The notes under the pieces were generated by a model. The model saw only the letters and a program-made list of their open reading frames with translations. It was not told where the DNA came from and did not search any database. A stretch of 64,000 bases of DNA from Bog-473 sp963809825. GTDB lineage: Bacteria; Actinomycetota; Acidimicrobiia; Acidimicrobiales; RAAP-2. The position numbers were made by a program, and so were the translations under genes. The stretch spans positions 344,516 to 408,515 of the forward strand of contig CAWELJ010000009.1 in assembly GCA_963809825.1 (NCBI GenBank). Direction: 5' to 3'. This document shows positions 44,633 to 53,470 of this stretch, piece after piece (the stretch's first letter is position 1; every line of letters begins with the position of its first letter).

Positions 44633-44711
44633 TCAAACGACAGTCGCAACACGATTGCGACTCGGGTGCGGACACCGGAATTGCAGGCCCGGGCCGCCGG
44701 TGGCGCTGGCG

Positions 44712-45662
44712 CTAGCCGGCCCCGTGGAACGCGTGCTTGATCGGCCCCACGATCGGGCCGAGCACGACGATGAGGATCGCCGGCAGGAAGCACAGCGCCA
44801 GCGGGAAGAGGATCTTCACCGGCACCTTGGCTGCCTTCTCACGGGCCCGCTGGCGACGCTTGTCACGCATCTCGTCGGCCTGCGCCTGCAGGACCCGGCC
44901 GATCGGCAGCCCGAGCGCGTCGGCCTGCGAGAGGACGACGGAGAACGTGACGAGATCGTCGATGTCGGTGCGCAGCTTCATGTTCTCCAACGCGTCGTGC
45001 CGCGAGAGGCCGAGCTCCATCTCCCGCAGCGTCAGGCGTAGCTCGTGGCAGACCGGCGACTCGAAGCGGGCGCACGACACCTGCATGGCCTGCTCGAGGC
45101 CGAGCCCGGCGGCCACGGAGATCGTCATGAGGTCGAGCAGGTCGGGCAGGTCGTTGGTCACCTGGTCGCGTCGCGCCTTGATGCGGTGACGCAGCCACCA
45201 GCTGGGCGCCAGGCCACCGAGCATGGGCAGGATGAACAGCATGGCGAGACCCATCTTCACGCTGACGAAGCCGCTCACCAGCGACACGAGGCCAATGCCG
45301 ATCCCGAGCATGACCGAGCCCACCTGCACCGCCACGAACTCCTCGGCGCGCACCGATCCGGTGAGGCCGGCCTTGAGGAGATCGGCGTGGACACGGTCGA
45401 TGTCGCTCGACGGGTACAGCCGCGAGAGGCCGTGGCGAAGTCCGCCCAGTATGGGGCCGAAGATCCGGTTCACCAGGGGCGTCTGCACCCGCTCGACGAC
45501 CGGGGCCGCCGCCGCGTACACCTCGGCCTCCGAGCCGAGGGAGCGGATGAAGTCGAGCCTGTTCTGGGTCTTGTGCGAGCGCCAGGCGGCGGCGCCGACA
45601 CCCGCCAGGCCGATCGTCATCAGCGTGATCCCCACCAGCGGGACGAAGTACGCAGCGTTCAT
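44712..45662 (-). CDS. tadC: Tad pilus inner-membrane platform protein TadC
   Basis: 316 residues from ATG 45662. A T2SSF domain (about 170-290: LPDLLDLMTISVAAGLGLEQAM, DALGLPIGRVLQAQADEMR) lies between membrane segments, with the last helix FPLALCFLPAILIVVLGP. TadB and TadC form the membrane platform that assembles the Flp fibre. It follows tadB after 20 bp and lies upstream of the regulator and pilins. Confidence 0.93.
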   Translation of the reverse strand: MNAAYFVPLVGITLMTIGLAGVGAAAWRSHKTQNRLDFIRSLGSEAEVYAAAAPVVERVQTPLVNRIFGPILGGLRHGLSRLYPSSDIDRVHADLLKAGLTGSVRAEEFVAVQVGSVMLGIGIGLVSLVSGFVSVKMGLAMLFILPMLGGLAPSWWLRHRIKARRDQVTNDLPDLLDLMTISVAAGLGLEQAMQVSCARFESPVCHELRLTLREMELGLSRHDALENMKLRTDIDDLVTFSVVLSQADALGLPIGRVLQAQADEMRDKRRQRAREKAAKVPVKILFPLALCFLPAILIVVLGPIVGPIKHAFHGAG

Positions 45663-45682
45663 GTGACCGATCCCCTCTCGGT

Positions 45683-46684
45683 TCAGATCTTGATGTTGAC
45701 CATGCGTCGCACGATCCAGAAGCCCAGGCCCATCAGGCCCGCCGTCCCGATGAGCACGATCAACCCGACGCCGTGCAGCATCGGCTGGAGGTAGCCGGGG
45801 TCCTTCATCTCCAGCGCGACCACGAGGAAGATCGGGATGGCGAAGAGGACGTAGCCCGACATGCGGCCCTCGGCCGAGAGCGTCTGGACTTCCCGTCGCA
45901 CCTCCTGCCGGGTCCGCATGAAGTCGGCCAACGTGTGCAGGATGGGCGCCAGCCGACCACCGGTGGACTGCTGGATCCGCACGGCCTCCACGGCCCACTT
46001 GAGGTCCTCCACACCCGAACGCTCGGCCATGTTCTCGAGGGCGACGACGAGGTCGGACCCGACGGCCACCTCGGCCATGACCCGGTCCAACTCGTCCGAC
46101 AGCGGGGCTTTGGCGTCACGCCGGTACATGTCGATGGAGCGCTGGAAGGTCTGGCCGCCCTCGACGGACGCCGCCATCAGTGCCAGCGCATCGGGCAGCT
46201 GCTCCTGCATCTTCTTGATGCGCTTCCCGGCTCTCTGCGTCGGCAGGTACCAGGCAACCCCTGCGACCAGGAAGATCGCGACCAGGGAGGCGTAGATGGA
46301 GCCGACCATCACGCCGGCGGCGACCGCCAGCATGAGCGCGATGGCACCGGTGATGACGATGTACTCACCCGATCGCAGCGGAATGGCCGCCCGCTCGAGG
46401 CGCTGCTCGAGGGCGCCCGTGGTGTCGATGCGGCCGAAGAGCCCGGAGATCCGGACGGTCAGGGCTGTCAGCTCGCCCCGCTCGGGCGACTCGCTCACGA
46501 CCTCGACGGGGACATCGGCCGTGCCCATGGTGTCGTCGAGGATCTGGGCCAGCGTGCGCTGCTTCGTGCGCACCCGCATGATGGCGGCGACGACAGCCAG
46601 CGCGAGACCCCCACCGATGAGGATCGCCGCGACGAAGGCCTCCGCCTGCGAGCTCTGCATCGCCCCGAGCGCGGGCCCGCTCAC
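45683..46684 (-). CDS. tadB: Tad pilus inner-membrane platform protein TadB
   Basis: GTG 46684 overlaps the cpaF stop (GTGA), the arrangement used throughout this genome; ATG 46660 is an alternative eight codons in. The 333-residue product has N-terminal membrane helices, a T2SSF domain (LPDALALMAASVEGGQTFQRS, STGGRLAPILHTLADFMRTRQEV) and two C-terminal helices. Partner of TadC. Confidence 0.92.
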   Translation of the reverse strand: MSGPALGAMQSSQAEAFVAAILIGGGLALAVVAAIMRVRTKQRTLAQILDDTMGTADVPVEVVSESPERGELTALTVRISGLFGRIDTTGALEQRLERAAIPLRSGEYIVITGAIALMLAVAAGVMVGSIYASLVAIFLVAGVAWYLPTQRAGKRIKKMQEQLPDALALMAASVEGGQTFQRSIDMYRRDAKAPLSDELDRVMAEVAVGSDLVVALENMAERSGVEDLKWAVEAVRIQQSTGGRLAPILHTLADFMRTRQEVRREVQTLSAEGRMSGYVLFAIPIFLVVALEMKDPGYLQPMLHGVGLIVLIGTAGLMGLGFWIVRRMVNIKI

Positions 46685-48306
46685 TTCCCCGCCTCGCGAC
46701 GACGGGCGAGGATCTCGTACATCTCCTCCGAGGGCGGCTCCACGACGCGGCCGGGCCGGGCCGGGCGGTGGTGCCGGCCGCCGCTCTCGCGCCGCCCCGA
46801 CGCGAGCAGTGCCTCGGAGTCGTTGCGGAAGATGTGCGGCGGCACGTCCACCCCCGCGAGCGACAGCTCGTCGAGGATCTTGGGCCGCAGGCCGGTCGGG
46901 ACCAGGCGGCCCATGCCCTGCGCCGTGTCCACCCGGTGGAAGATGTCCTGGAGCAGGACAGTGTCGCCCTCCATGCCCTGGATCTCGGTGATGGAGTGCA
47001 CGACGCGGGGGCCTTCGGCGGTCCGCTGGAGCTGGACCAGGCACCCGATCGCCATCACGATCTGCTCCCGGATGGCGCGCTGGGGCAACTCGACCCCACC
47101 CATCATGACCATGGTCTCGAGGCGCCCGAGCAGCTCGCGCGGCGTGTTGGCGTGGACGGTCGTCATCGACCCGGCGTGCCCGGTGTTCATGGCCTGGAGC
47201 ATGTCGAGGGTCTCGGAGCCACGGCACTCACCGACGATGATGCGGTCGGGCCGCATACGCAGCGAGTTGCGCACCAGGTCACGAATCCGGACCTCGCCCG
47301 TTCCCTCCGCGTTGGCCGGACGGGTCTCCAGCGTGACGACGTGCGCTCCCTGAATCTGCAGTTCGGCCGACTCCTCGATGGTGATGAGGCGTTCGCCGTC
47401 GGGGATGAAGTTCGACAGGACGTTCAGCATGGTGGTCTTGCCGGTGCCGGTCCCACCCACGACGATGAGGCTGATCTTGCCCCGTACCAGGGCCTCGAGG
47501 AAGACGGCGGCGTCCATGGTGAGCGACCCGAGGTTGATGAGGTCCTGCATGACCAGGGCACGCTCGGGGAACTTCCGGACGGTGAGCACCGGGCCCCGCA
47601 GGGCGAGCGGCGGCACGATGGCATTGATGCGGGAGCCGTCGGCCAGGCGGGCGTCCACCATGGGCGACGACTCGTCGACCCGGCGCCCCACTCCGTGCAC
47701 CATGCGGTCGATGATGCGCCGGTACTGGTGCGGCGAGGTGAAGACGACCTCGCTGCGCTCGATCTTTCCCTTGCGCTCGATCCAGATCTCGTCGTACGCG
47801 TTACACATGATCTCGGTGATGCTGCCGTCGGCGAGCATGACCTCGAGCGGGCCGTAGCCGAGTGAATCCTCGAGGATCTCCTCCACGAAGCGCTGGCGCT
47901 CGATAGGTGAGATCCCGATGTCCTCGCGCTCGACGATCTCGTTGACCGTGGAGCGGACCTTCTCGCGCAGTTCGTCGGGCGAGAGGTCCGCCGCGGCCGG
48001 TCCGACCTCGGCCAACACCTTGGCCTGGACCTTCTGCTTGGACTGCTTCCAGGCCTCCTCGAGCGCACCTCGGTCCGAGGCCCGCCGCAACGGGTGCTTC
48101 CCGGGAGGGGCACTCCCGCCCGGCGCCCGCCGTTCTCCCATCAGGCCGCCCCGCTTCTCCCCGCTGCCCCCGGTCCCGGCCGTCCCCCCGGCCGCAGACC
48201 CTCCCGGGTCGGTGGCCCGACGGGTGCGGGGCGGCTGCGCGTCCTCTGCCGGCGGCGTTGCTGCTGCCGCCCCGTCGGCCGCCGCGAGCTTCTCAGACAG
48301 GTTCAT
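46681..48306 (-). CDS. cpaF: Tad pilus assembly ATPase CpaF/TadA
   Basis: 541 residues; secretion ATPase that powers pilin polymerisation. Walker A GGTGTGKTTMLN near residue 285, Asp box IEESAELQ, Walker B-like RIIVGECRGSE and His box SMTTVHAN are present, after an N-terminal domain with YGPLEVMLADGSITEIM. The first 85 residues are a low-complexity Pro/Gly/Ala extension typical of actinobacterial members. It starts five bases after cpaE stops. Confidence 0.96.
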   Translation of the reverse strand: MNLSEKLAAADGAAAATPPAEDAQPPRTRRATDPGGSAAGGTAGTGGSGEKRGGLMGERRAPGGSAPPGKHPLRRASDRGALEEAWKQSKQKVQAKVLAEVGPAAADLSPDELREKVRSTVNEIVEREDIGISPIERQRFVEEILEDSLGYGPLEVMLADGSITEIMCNAYDEIWIERKGKIERSEVVFTSPHQYRRIIDRMVHGVGRRVDESSPMVDARLADGSRINAIVPPLALRGPVLTVRKFPERALVMQDLINLGSLTMDAAVFLEALVRGKISLIVVGGTGTGKTTMLNVLSNFIPDGERLITIEESAELQIQGAHVVTLETRPANAEGTGEVRIRDLVRNSLRMRPDRIIVGECRGSETLDMLQAMNTGHAGSMTTVHANTPRELLGRLETMVMMGGVELPQRAIREQIVMAIGCLVQLQRTAEGPRVVHSITEIQGMEGDTVLLQDIFHRVDTAQGMGRLVPTGLRPKILDELSLAGVDVPPHIFRNDSEALLASGRRESGGRHHRPARPGRVVEPPSEEMYEILARRREAGK

Positions 48307-48311
48307 GGCGA

Positions 48312-49598
48312 TCAGGCCCTCTCGAGCTCAGGCACCTTGTTGGTGCGACCCTTCCTCCTCCGCCAGAAACCGCGCGACTGGCCGATCTCTGCGGTGTTGG
48401 CACTCGTCCCCAGGACCGGCGTCACGTCGCCGCCCAGGAACTGGTGCATGCCACCGGCCAGCTTCTTGCCGATGTCAGAATTCGCCGCCGAGACAAGCGC
48501 CGGTTGGCCCTTGTTGATGGACTTCATGACCTCTCTCGAGTACGGGAGGACCGAGACGATCTTGTTCTCGAGCACCTCCTGCACGTCACCGATGTCGATG
48601 CCGATGTCGTCCTCCACCTTGTTGAGCACGACGCCGATGGTCTCGCTGTTGATCCGCAGCTTCTCGAGCGTGCTCAAGAACACCCGCATGTTCCTGATGC
48701 TCGGAAGGTCGAGGGTGACCATGCACAGCACCCGGGTGGAGTGGTCGAAGGCCGCCAGGACGATCTCGGAGAGCTGGGCCGGGGTGTCGACGACGATGTA
48801 GTCGAAGTGCCGGCGCAGGGCACCCATGACCTTGTAGACGTCCTTGGGCGCGATCATGTCGGCGTCGGCCGGGCTGAACGGCGCCGCCAGCACCGAGAAG
48901 CCGAGCTCGTGCTCTTCGAGGTACTCCTCGACGTGCTCGTCCAGGTCGTCCTCGTCGACGGGTTCCCGGGAGAGCAGGTCGGAGATCGTGAAGCGCGGCC
49001 GCAGGTGCAGCGCGGTCGAGACCTCGCCGAACTGCAGGTCCAGGTCGACCAGGCACACCCGCTGGCCCGTCTGGGCCGCCAGGTAGCACGCCAGGTTGGT
49101 GGCGTAGAACGTCTTGCCGCAGCCACCGCTCGACGAGGCGACGGTGAACACCTCGGCGAACTGGGGGCGCTCGACCACCACGCCGTGGGCCACCACGGGC
49201 AGCGTCGGGGCCTGGCCCGACTCCGACATGTCCGCGATGTCGAACGCGCGCTTCAGCGCCGCCGACAGCTGGCGCTTGCTGGTGGGGTACTCGACCAGGT
49301 CCACCGCCCCTGTCCGCACGATGTCGGCCAGGTTGGCCTTGGGCTTGGGCCCGAGGGCCAGGACGACGGTCGGCACGGCGGCGGCGGCACGCAGGGTGGC
49401 CAGGCGGGCCATGCCGGCATGGCTGTCGAACACGGGGCCCGCGACCAGGACGTCGAACGGGCCCTGCTCGCGCACCTCGTCGACCACGTCGATGACGTTG
49501 GTGCTGGTGACGACCTGGTAGCCCGGGCCGAGCGACGCCTGAATGGCCCGGCTGAGCGCCGGCGAACGGCTGATGACGAGGATCCGGCGGGAGATCAT
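48312..49598 (-). CDS. cpaE: Tad pilus localisation protein CpaE/TadZ (MinD/ParA-like)
   Basis: 428 residues from ATG 49598, overlapping the cpaB stop (ATGA). An atypical N-terminal receiver-like domain (ILVISRSPALSRAIQ) precedes a MinD/ParA-type ATPase domain with deviant Walker A SSGGCGKTFYATNLA, LVDLDLQFGEVS and IVVDTPAQLSE. TadZ proteins mark the pole or site of pilus assembly. The C-terminal 50 residues are disordered and basic. Confidence 0.93.
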   Translation of the reverse strand: MISRRILVISRSPALSRAIQASLGPGYQVVTSTNVIDVVDEVREQGPFDVLVAGPVFDSHAGMARLATLRAAAAVPTVVLALGPKPKANLADIVRTGAVDLVEYPTSKRQLSAALKRAFDIADMSESGQAPTLPVVAHGVVVERPQFAEVFTVASSSGGCGKTFYATNLACYLAAQTGQRVCLVDLDLQFGEVSTALHLRPRFTISDLLSREPVDEDDLDEHVEEYLEEHELGFSVLAAPFSPADADMIAPKDVYKVMGALRRHFDYIVVDTPAQLSEIVLAAFDHSTRVLCMVTLDLPSIRNMRVFLSTLEKLRINSETIGVVLNKVEDDIGIDIGDVQEVLENKIVSVLPYSREVMKSINKGQPALVSAANSDIGKKLAGGMHQFLGGDVTPVLGTSANTAEIGQSRGFWRRRKGRTNKVPELERA

Positions 49599-50362
49599 GC
49601 CGGGCTCGTCGTCTGGTCGGTGCCGATGCACTGGTTCAACGGCGGCGGGTTGGTGTCCTTCTGGGTCTGGACGACCGAGACGGACTCGTTGGCCGACAAG
49701 AAGGCGATGGTCCTCGCCTGCGCAGGGCTGACGGCCAGCAGCAATGTCTCCGACGTCGGGATGGTGCGGCCGGCGGCGGTCTTGTGGCTGGCGTAGGACG
49801 GCACGGTGCTCTCGACGTCGAGCACCTGGATGTTCGCCATGGCCAACTGGGTGCACGGAAGAGGCAGTTGCGCCGAGAGGGGGCTGGGCGCCGAGACCTT
49901 GGTGATGTTGGCGTAGACGTCGACCCGGCTGCCGGGCTGCAGGTAGCCGGCCAGGGCGGCGGTCCCGCTCAGTGTGACCGTGACCCCGTCCATGCCCGTC
50001 GGCAACGAGATGGAGGACGTGCTGGCCGTGAGCTGCGTGGAGCTGATGGCGTGGCCCTTCGTGATCGACGTCGTGAGGACTTCGTCGGTCAGCCCCGTCA
50101 GGGACGGAAGGTCAGTGGGCGAGTACGACTTGGTCGGAATGAGCTCGAGGGCGACCATCCCGCTCGAGACCATGGCCTGGCCGGTGGTACCGGCGGGGAT
50201 GTCGGTCTTGGCCACGACGGCCGACGTGCTCACCGGCGCAACCACGTTCGTACCCGACGATGCGTGCTTGCTGGCACCTTGCACACTGGCGAACGCGATC
50301 GCGCTCCCGGCGATGAACAAGATCACCCCGATCATGACCAGTATGGCCGTCTGCTTCTTCAC
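49595..50362 (-). CDS. cpaB: Flp pilus assembly protein CpaB/RcpC
   Basis: 255 residues from GTG 50362 (AGGGGGAAG upstream). One N-terminal membrane helix (AILVMIGVILFIAGSAIAF) followed by an SAF-type domain (VVAKTDIPAGTTGQAMV) and the CpaB C-terminal domain with GYLQPGSRVDVYANI. In Gram-negative bacteria CpaB meets the secretin; none is present here, so it probably works in the cell wall. First gene of the minus-strand Tad operon. Confidence 0.9.
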   Translation of the reverse strand: MKKQTAILVMIGVILFIAGSAIAFASVQGASKHASSGTNVVAPVSTSAVVAKTDIPAGTTGQAMVSSGMVALELIPTKSYSPTDLPSLTGLTDEVLTTSITKGHAISSTQLTASTSSISLPTGMDGVTVTLSGTAALAGYLQPGSRVDVYANITKVSAPSPLSAQLPLPCTQLAMANIQVLDVESTVPSYASHKTAAGRTIPTSETLLLAVSPAQARTIAFLSANESVSVVQTQKDTNPPPLNQCIGTDQTTSPA

Positions 50363-50463
50363 AGCACTTCCCCCTCTCAACGTGCGGACAACGGGTGGCG
50401 ATCCGTCACGCAGTCACCTCGCCGTTGGCTCCGTTGAGGGTACGACGAGAGGGGCGCAACGTA

Positions 50464-50480
50464 CATAGGTCCTTTTGACC
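50464..50480 (-). promoter_or_regulatory. 17-bp Tad-regulon motif upstream of cpaB
   Basis: Coding strand GGTCAAAAGGACCTATG, 101 bp before GTG 50362. With the copy at 50518-50534 it forms a larger imperfect inverted repeat in the divergent cpaB/tadE control region. Confidence 0.65.
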
Positions 50481-50517
50481 ATTCTCCGTGGGACCACCGC
50501 AGGTAGGGGGCCTAAAT

Positions 50518-50534
50518 GGTCCATATGTCCTATG
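50518..50534 (+). promoter_or_regulatory. 17-bp Tad-regulon motif upstream of tadE
   Basis: Reads GGTCCATATGTCCTATG on the plus strand, 114 bp before TTG 50649. It faces the cpaB copy across 37 bases, so each divergent operon has its own site in the same relative orientation. Confidence 0.65.
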
Positions 50535-50648
50535 TACCCGCGCCACCCGGCAATCCAGAATCAACTCGGACGCATCACGCGACGACCAATTGCCATGGTC
50601 CATATCAATTGGCGCCGCTGCCAGAGACACAGAGGAGGGGGTCCCACG

Positions 50649-51167
50649 TTGGGAACACGTGCGTGGAGAATTCCAGAAGGGCTGAGGCGGCGGCGCGACG
50701 ACGAGCACGGGGCTGAGATGGTCGAGTTCGCAGTCGTGGTCGTCCTCTTGATCGCCCTGCTGTACGGCATCATCACCTATGGGCTGATCCTGGCCGCGCA
50801 GGCGACGATCACCCAGGCCGCCGCCGACGCCACCCGGGCGGGCATCACCTCGTCGGCGGCCTCGGCCCCTGGGATAGCCGAGACCGAGGCGTGCAACGAC
50901 ATCGGCTGGATGAACAAGACCTGCGGCCCACCCGCGACCCACAACGACGCGCTCTGCACGTTCAGCCCCAATCCCGCGGACGCCGTCACCGCCTATGCGT
51001 GCTCAATGCCCTGCCCGTCTCTCAACACCAACACCTGCCTCAAGGTGACGGTGACCTACAACAACAGCTCGGCGCCGCTGTTCCCCGTGATGCCCGGGTT
51101 GGGCGTGATCACGCCATCGACGATCTCGTCGACCAACATCCTCCAGCTCTCCACGCCGAGCTCGTAG
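50649..51167 (+). CDS. tadE: TadE-like pseudopilin
   Basis: 172 residues from TTG 50649, chosen because AGGAGGGGG lies seven bases upstream. The basic leader (GLRRRRDDEHG) and AEMVEFAVVVVLLIALLYGII helix are the TadE-type prepilin signal; cleavage by the prepilin peptidase before AEMVEF is expected. The extracytoplasmic part has six cysteines (for instance CNDIGWMNKTCG, CSMPCPSLNTNTC). It is the first gene of the plus-strand Tad unit. Confidence 0.88.
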   Translation: MGTRAWRIPEGLRRRRDDEHGAEMVEFAVVVVLLIALLYGIITYGLILAAQATITQAAADATRAGITSSAASAPGIAETEACNDIGWMNKTCGPPATHNDALCTFSPNPADAVTAYACSMPCPSLNTNTCLKVTVTYNNSSAPLFPVMPGLGVITPSTISSTNILQLSTPSS

Positions 51168-52757
51168 ATGAAGGCCATGTCGAAGGTCGCCAGGTTCAAG
51201 CGCTTCGTCAGCGGACGGCGCCAGGACGAGCGCGGTGCCACGCTCATCTTCACGGCGATCACCATGATCGCGCTCCTGGGGGCGGGTGCCATGGGCGTCG
51301 ACGTCGGGTTCAGCGTCCAAGGGAGCCGCGAGGCCCAAGCCATGGCCGACACCGGGGCCCTGGACATGGCCCGCTACATCAACGTCGCCGACGTGCAGGC
51401 AGATCCGGTCGGCTACCTCAACGGCAAGCTGCCCCAGGTCGACGCGGACAATGCCTCGAACGCAGGCCTCACGGTGACGCCGGGCCTGTGGCTCAACGGT
51501 GCGTGGTCGATCCCGGCGACGTGCGCCCCGCTGACACCGCCGGCCGCCCATCCGTGCAACGCAGTGAAGGTCACCGCGACCCAGGCGGTGCCCCAGATCT
51601 TCTGGGGCGGGTTCAACACGCTGGCCGCACGATCCACCATCGCCGCCGTGACGCCCGAGGCCGGCTTCTCCATCGGGTCGTTCCTGGCCAACTTCAACTC
51701 GCAGCAGTCGGCCGTGCTGAACGCGATCTTGGGCCCGTTGGGCACCTCGGCGAACGTGACGTTGCTGGGCTACCAGGGGCTGGCCAACACCTACGTGACC
51801 GTCAACCAGCTCGTCACGGCGTCGGGGGGCCTGCTGACCACGTCGAACGTGATGACGGCGTCGTTGACCGGGGCCCAGTGGCTGGCCGTCTGGAACGACG
51901 CGGTGGCCAACCAGGTGGGCCAGCTCAACTGCGGCTCGTCGCCGACGCCTGATCCGTGCAACGCCAGCACGGCCCTCAGCGCACTCGACTTCAGCGGCTC
52001 CACCTCGGCCCAGCTGTGCCAGCTCGTCTCGGTCAACGGGTCGACCTGCGCCAACGGGTCCCTCTCGACGCCCGCCCTCTCGGCCAGCCTCAACGTCCTC
52101 CAGATGCTGACCACCGAGGCGGAGCTGGCCAACGGGACCAGTGCGCTCAACGTCACGTCGGCCCTCAGCCTCCCGGGGGTGACCACGTCGCAGCTCTACC
52201 TCACCCTGATTCAGCCGCCGCAGGTGCGATTCGGGCCGGTCGGCACGACGGCGCAGACCGCCCAGCTGCAGGCCGACCTCAAGCTGACCGTCCCGCTCCT
52301 GGGCGTGCTCGACATCCCGCTGACCGCGGCCAGCGGCACGGCGACCGTCAAGACGATCAACTGTGCCTACAACACCATGTCGTCGACGAAGTTCTCGGTC
52401 ACGACGACGACGGCGACGGCCGCCGTCACGCTCGCCGGGGCAGCCGTCGCGACGTTGACCATCAACGGCTACGGCGGCCCGCAGATCGGCTTCGCCGCGG
52501 CCAACGTGCCTCCCACCGCGAGCACCGTCTCGGCCGGCACGAACCCCATCACGGTCTCCTCGAACACGACGCCCCCCTATTACCCGAGCCTCAACTACTC
52601 GTCGCCGACCGGCAGTTTCGCACTCGTGAGCAGCCTTCTCACCACGACGCTGGGCGCCGTGCTCCCAGAGGTGCTGCAGGCGTCGGGCGTGACGGTCGGG
52701 GGCGCACAGGTGGCCGACCTGAGCACCACCTGCGGCGCCGTGTCCCTGGTCCAGTGA
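51168..52757 (+). CDS. tadG: TadG-like pilus-associated protein
   Basis: 529 residues, starting directly at the base after the tadE TAG. The N-terminal RGATLIFTAITMIALLGAGAMGVDVG helix with DTGALDMARY following is the TadG/TadE_N signature. The long extracytoplasmic domain is Thr/Ser/Ala/Asn-rich with several cysteines and no visible von Willebrand A MIDAS motif. Its stop overlaps the peptidase GTG (GTGA). Probably a minor tip or wall-associated component. Confidence 0.85.
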   Translation: MKAMSKVARFKRFVSGRRQDERGATLIFTAITMIALLGAGAMGVDVGFSVQGSREAQAMADTGALDMARYINVADVQADPVGYLNGKLPQVDADNASNAGLTVTPGLWLNGAWSIPATCAPLTPPAAHPCNAVKVTATQAVPQIFWGGFNTLAARSTIAAVTPEAGFSIGSFLANFNSQQSAVLNAILGPLGTSANVTLLGYQGLANTYVTVNQLVTASGGLLTTSNVMTASLTGAQWLAVWNDAVANQVGQLNCGSSPTPDPCNASTALSALDFSGSTSAQLCQLVSVNGSTCANGSLSTPALSASLNVLQMLTTEAELANGTSALNVTSALSLPGVTTSQLYLTLIQPPQVRFGPVGTTAQTAQLQADLKLTVPLLGVLDIPLTAASGTATVKTINCAYNTMSSTKFSVTTTTATAAVTLAGAAVATLTINGYGGPQIGFAAANVPPTASTVSAGTNPITVSSNTTPPYYPSLNYSSPTGSFALVSSLLTTTLGAVLPEVLQASGVTVGGAQVADLSTTCGAVSLVQ

Positions 52758-53445
52758 GCGCGCCCCTCACGCTTCTCGGCGGCGCCGCCCTCGGCATGGC
52801 GGCCGGCTCGCTGCTGGTCCCACTGACCCGGCGCGAGCTGGCGGCCTCGGTGGCCCGCTCGTCCCCCGGCGCCGCCCGAGTCACGACGGCGGAAACGACG
52901 CCACGCATCAGCACCGGACACTGGGTCGCTCTCGCCGCCGCATCGGGCCTGCTCCCCGCCTACGTGCTCCACCGGGTCGGCTGGTCGATCATCGCGCTGC
53001 CGCCGCTCTTGCTGCTCGTCGGCCTGGTCCAGCTCGCCTACTGCGACCTCACCCGCCGCCTGCTGCCCAAGACCCTGGTCTACGCGCTCGAGCGCGGCGG
53101 TGATCGTCAGCGGTGTCGTGATCGCCGGCGTCATGCACGAGTGGCAGCGGCTGCTCGTCGCCAGCCTCGGCGCCGTCGCCTTCTTCGCGCTCTTCTTCGT
53201 CATCAACCTCATGAACCCGCGCTGGATGGCCTTCGGCGACGTGCGCCTCTCGCTCGTCGTCGGCTTCGGCCTGGCCTGGGTCAGCCCGGTCGCGCTGCTC
53301 GAGGGCTTCTTCCTCGCCAACTTGCTGGCCGCTGTCGTCGGGTTCGCGCTGCATCGCGGCCCGACGGGCCGAGCGCGGGTTCGCGGTGCCGTTCGGCTTC
53401 TACCTGGCCCTGGGGGCCGCGCTCGTCCTCGTGACCTGGAGCTAG
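52754..53445 (+). pseudogene. type IV (A24) prepilin peptidase, interrupted by two extra bases
   Basis: From GTG 52754 one frame gives APLTLLGGAALGMAAGSLL and the first aspartate motif YCDLTRRLLPKTLVYAL. At about 53089-53093 (coding GCGCTCGAGCGC) a one-base removal leads to SAAVIVSGVVIAG, MHEWQRLLVAS and the second motif FGDVRLSLVVGFG. A second removal near 53371 (GGGCCGAGCG) leads to RGFAVPFGFYLALGAALV and a TAG at 53443-53445. The 692-bp length minus two bases gives an exact 229-residue protein. Both catalytic aspartates survive; it should cleave the Flp and TadE leaders. Sequence error is likely. Confidence 0.85.
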
Positions 53446-53470
53446 GCGACCGGGGCGGACCCGGCGCGGC

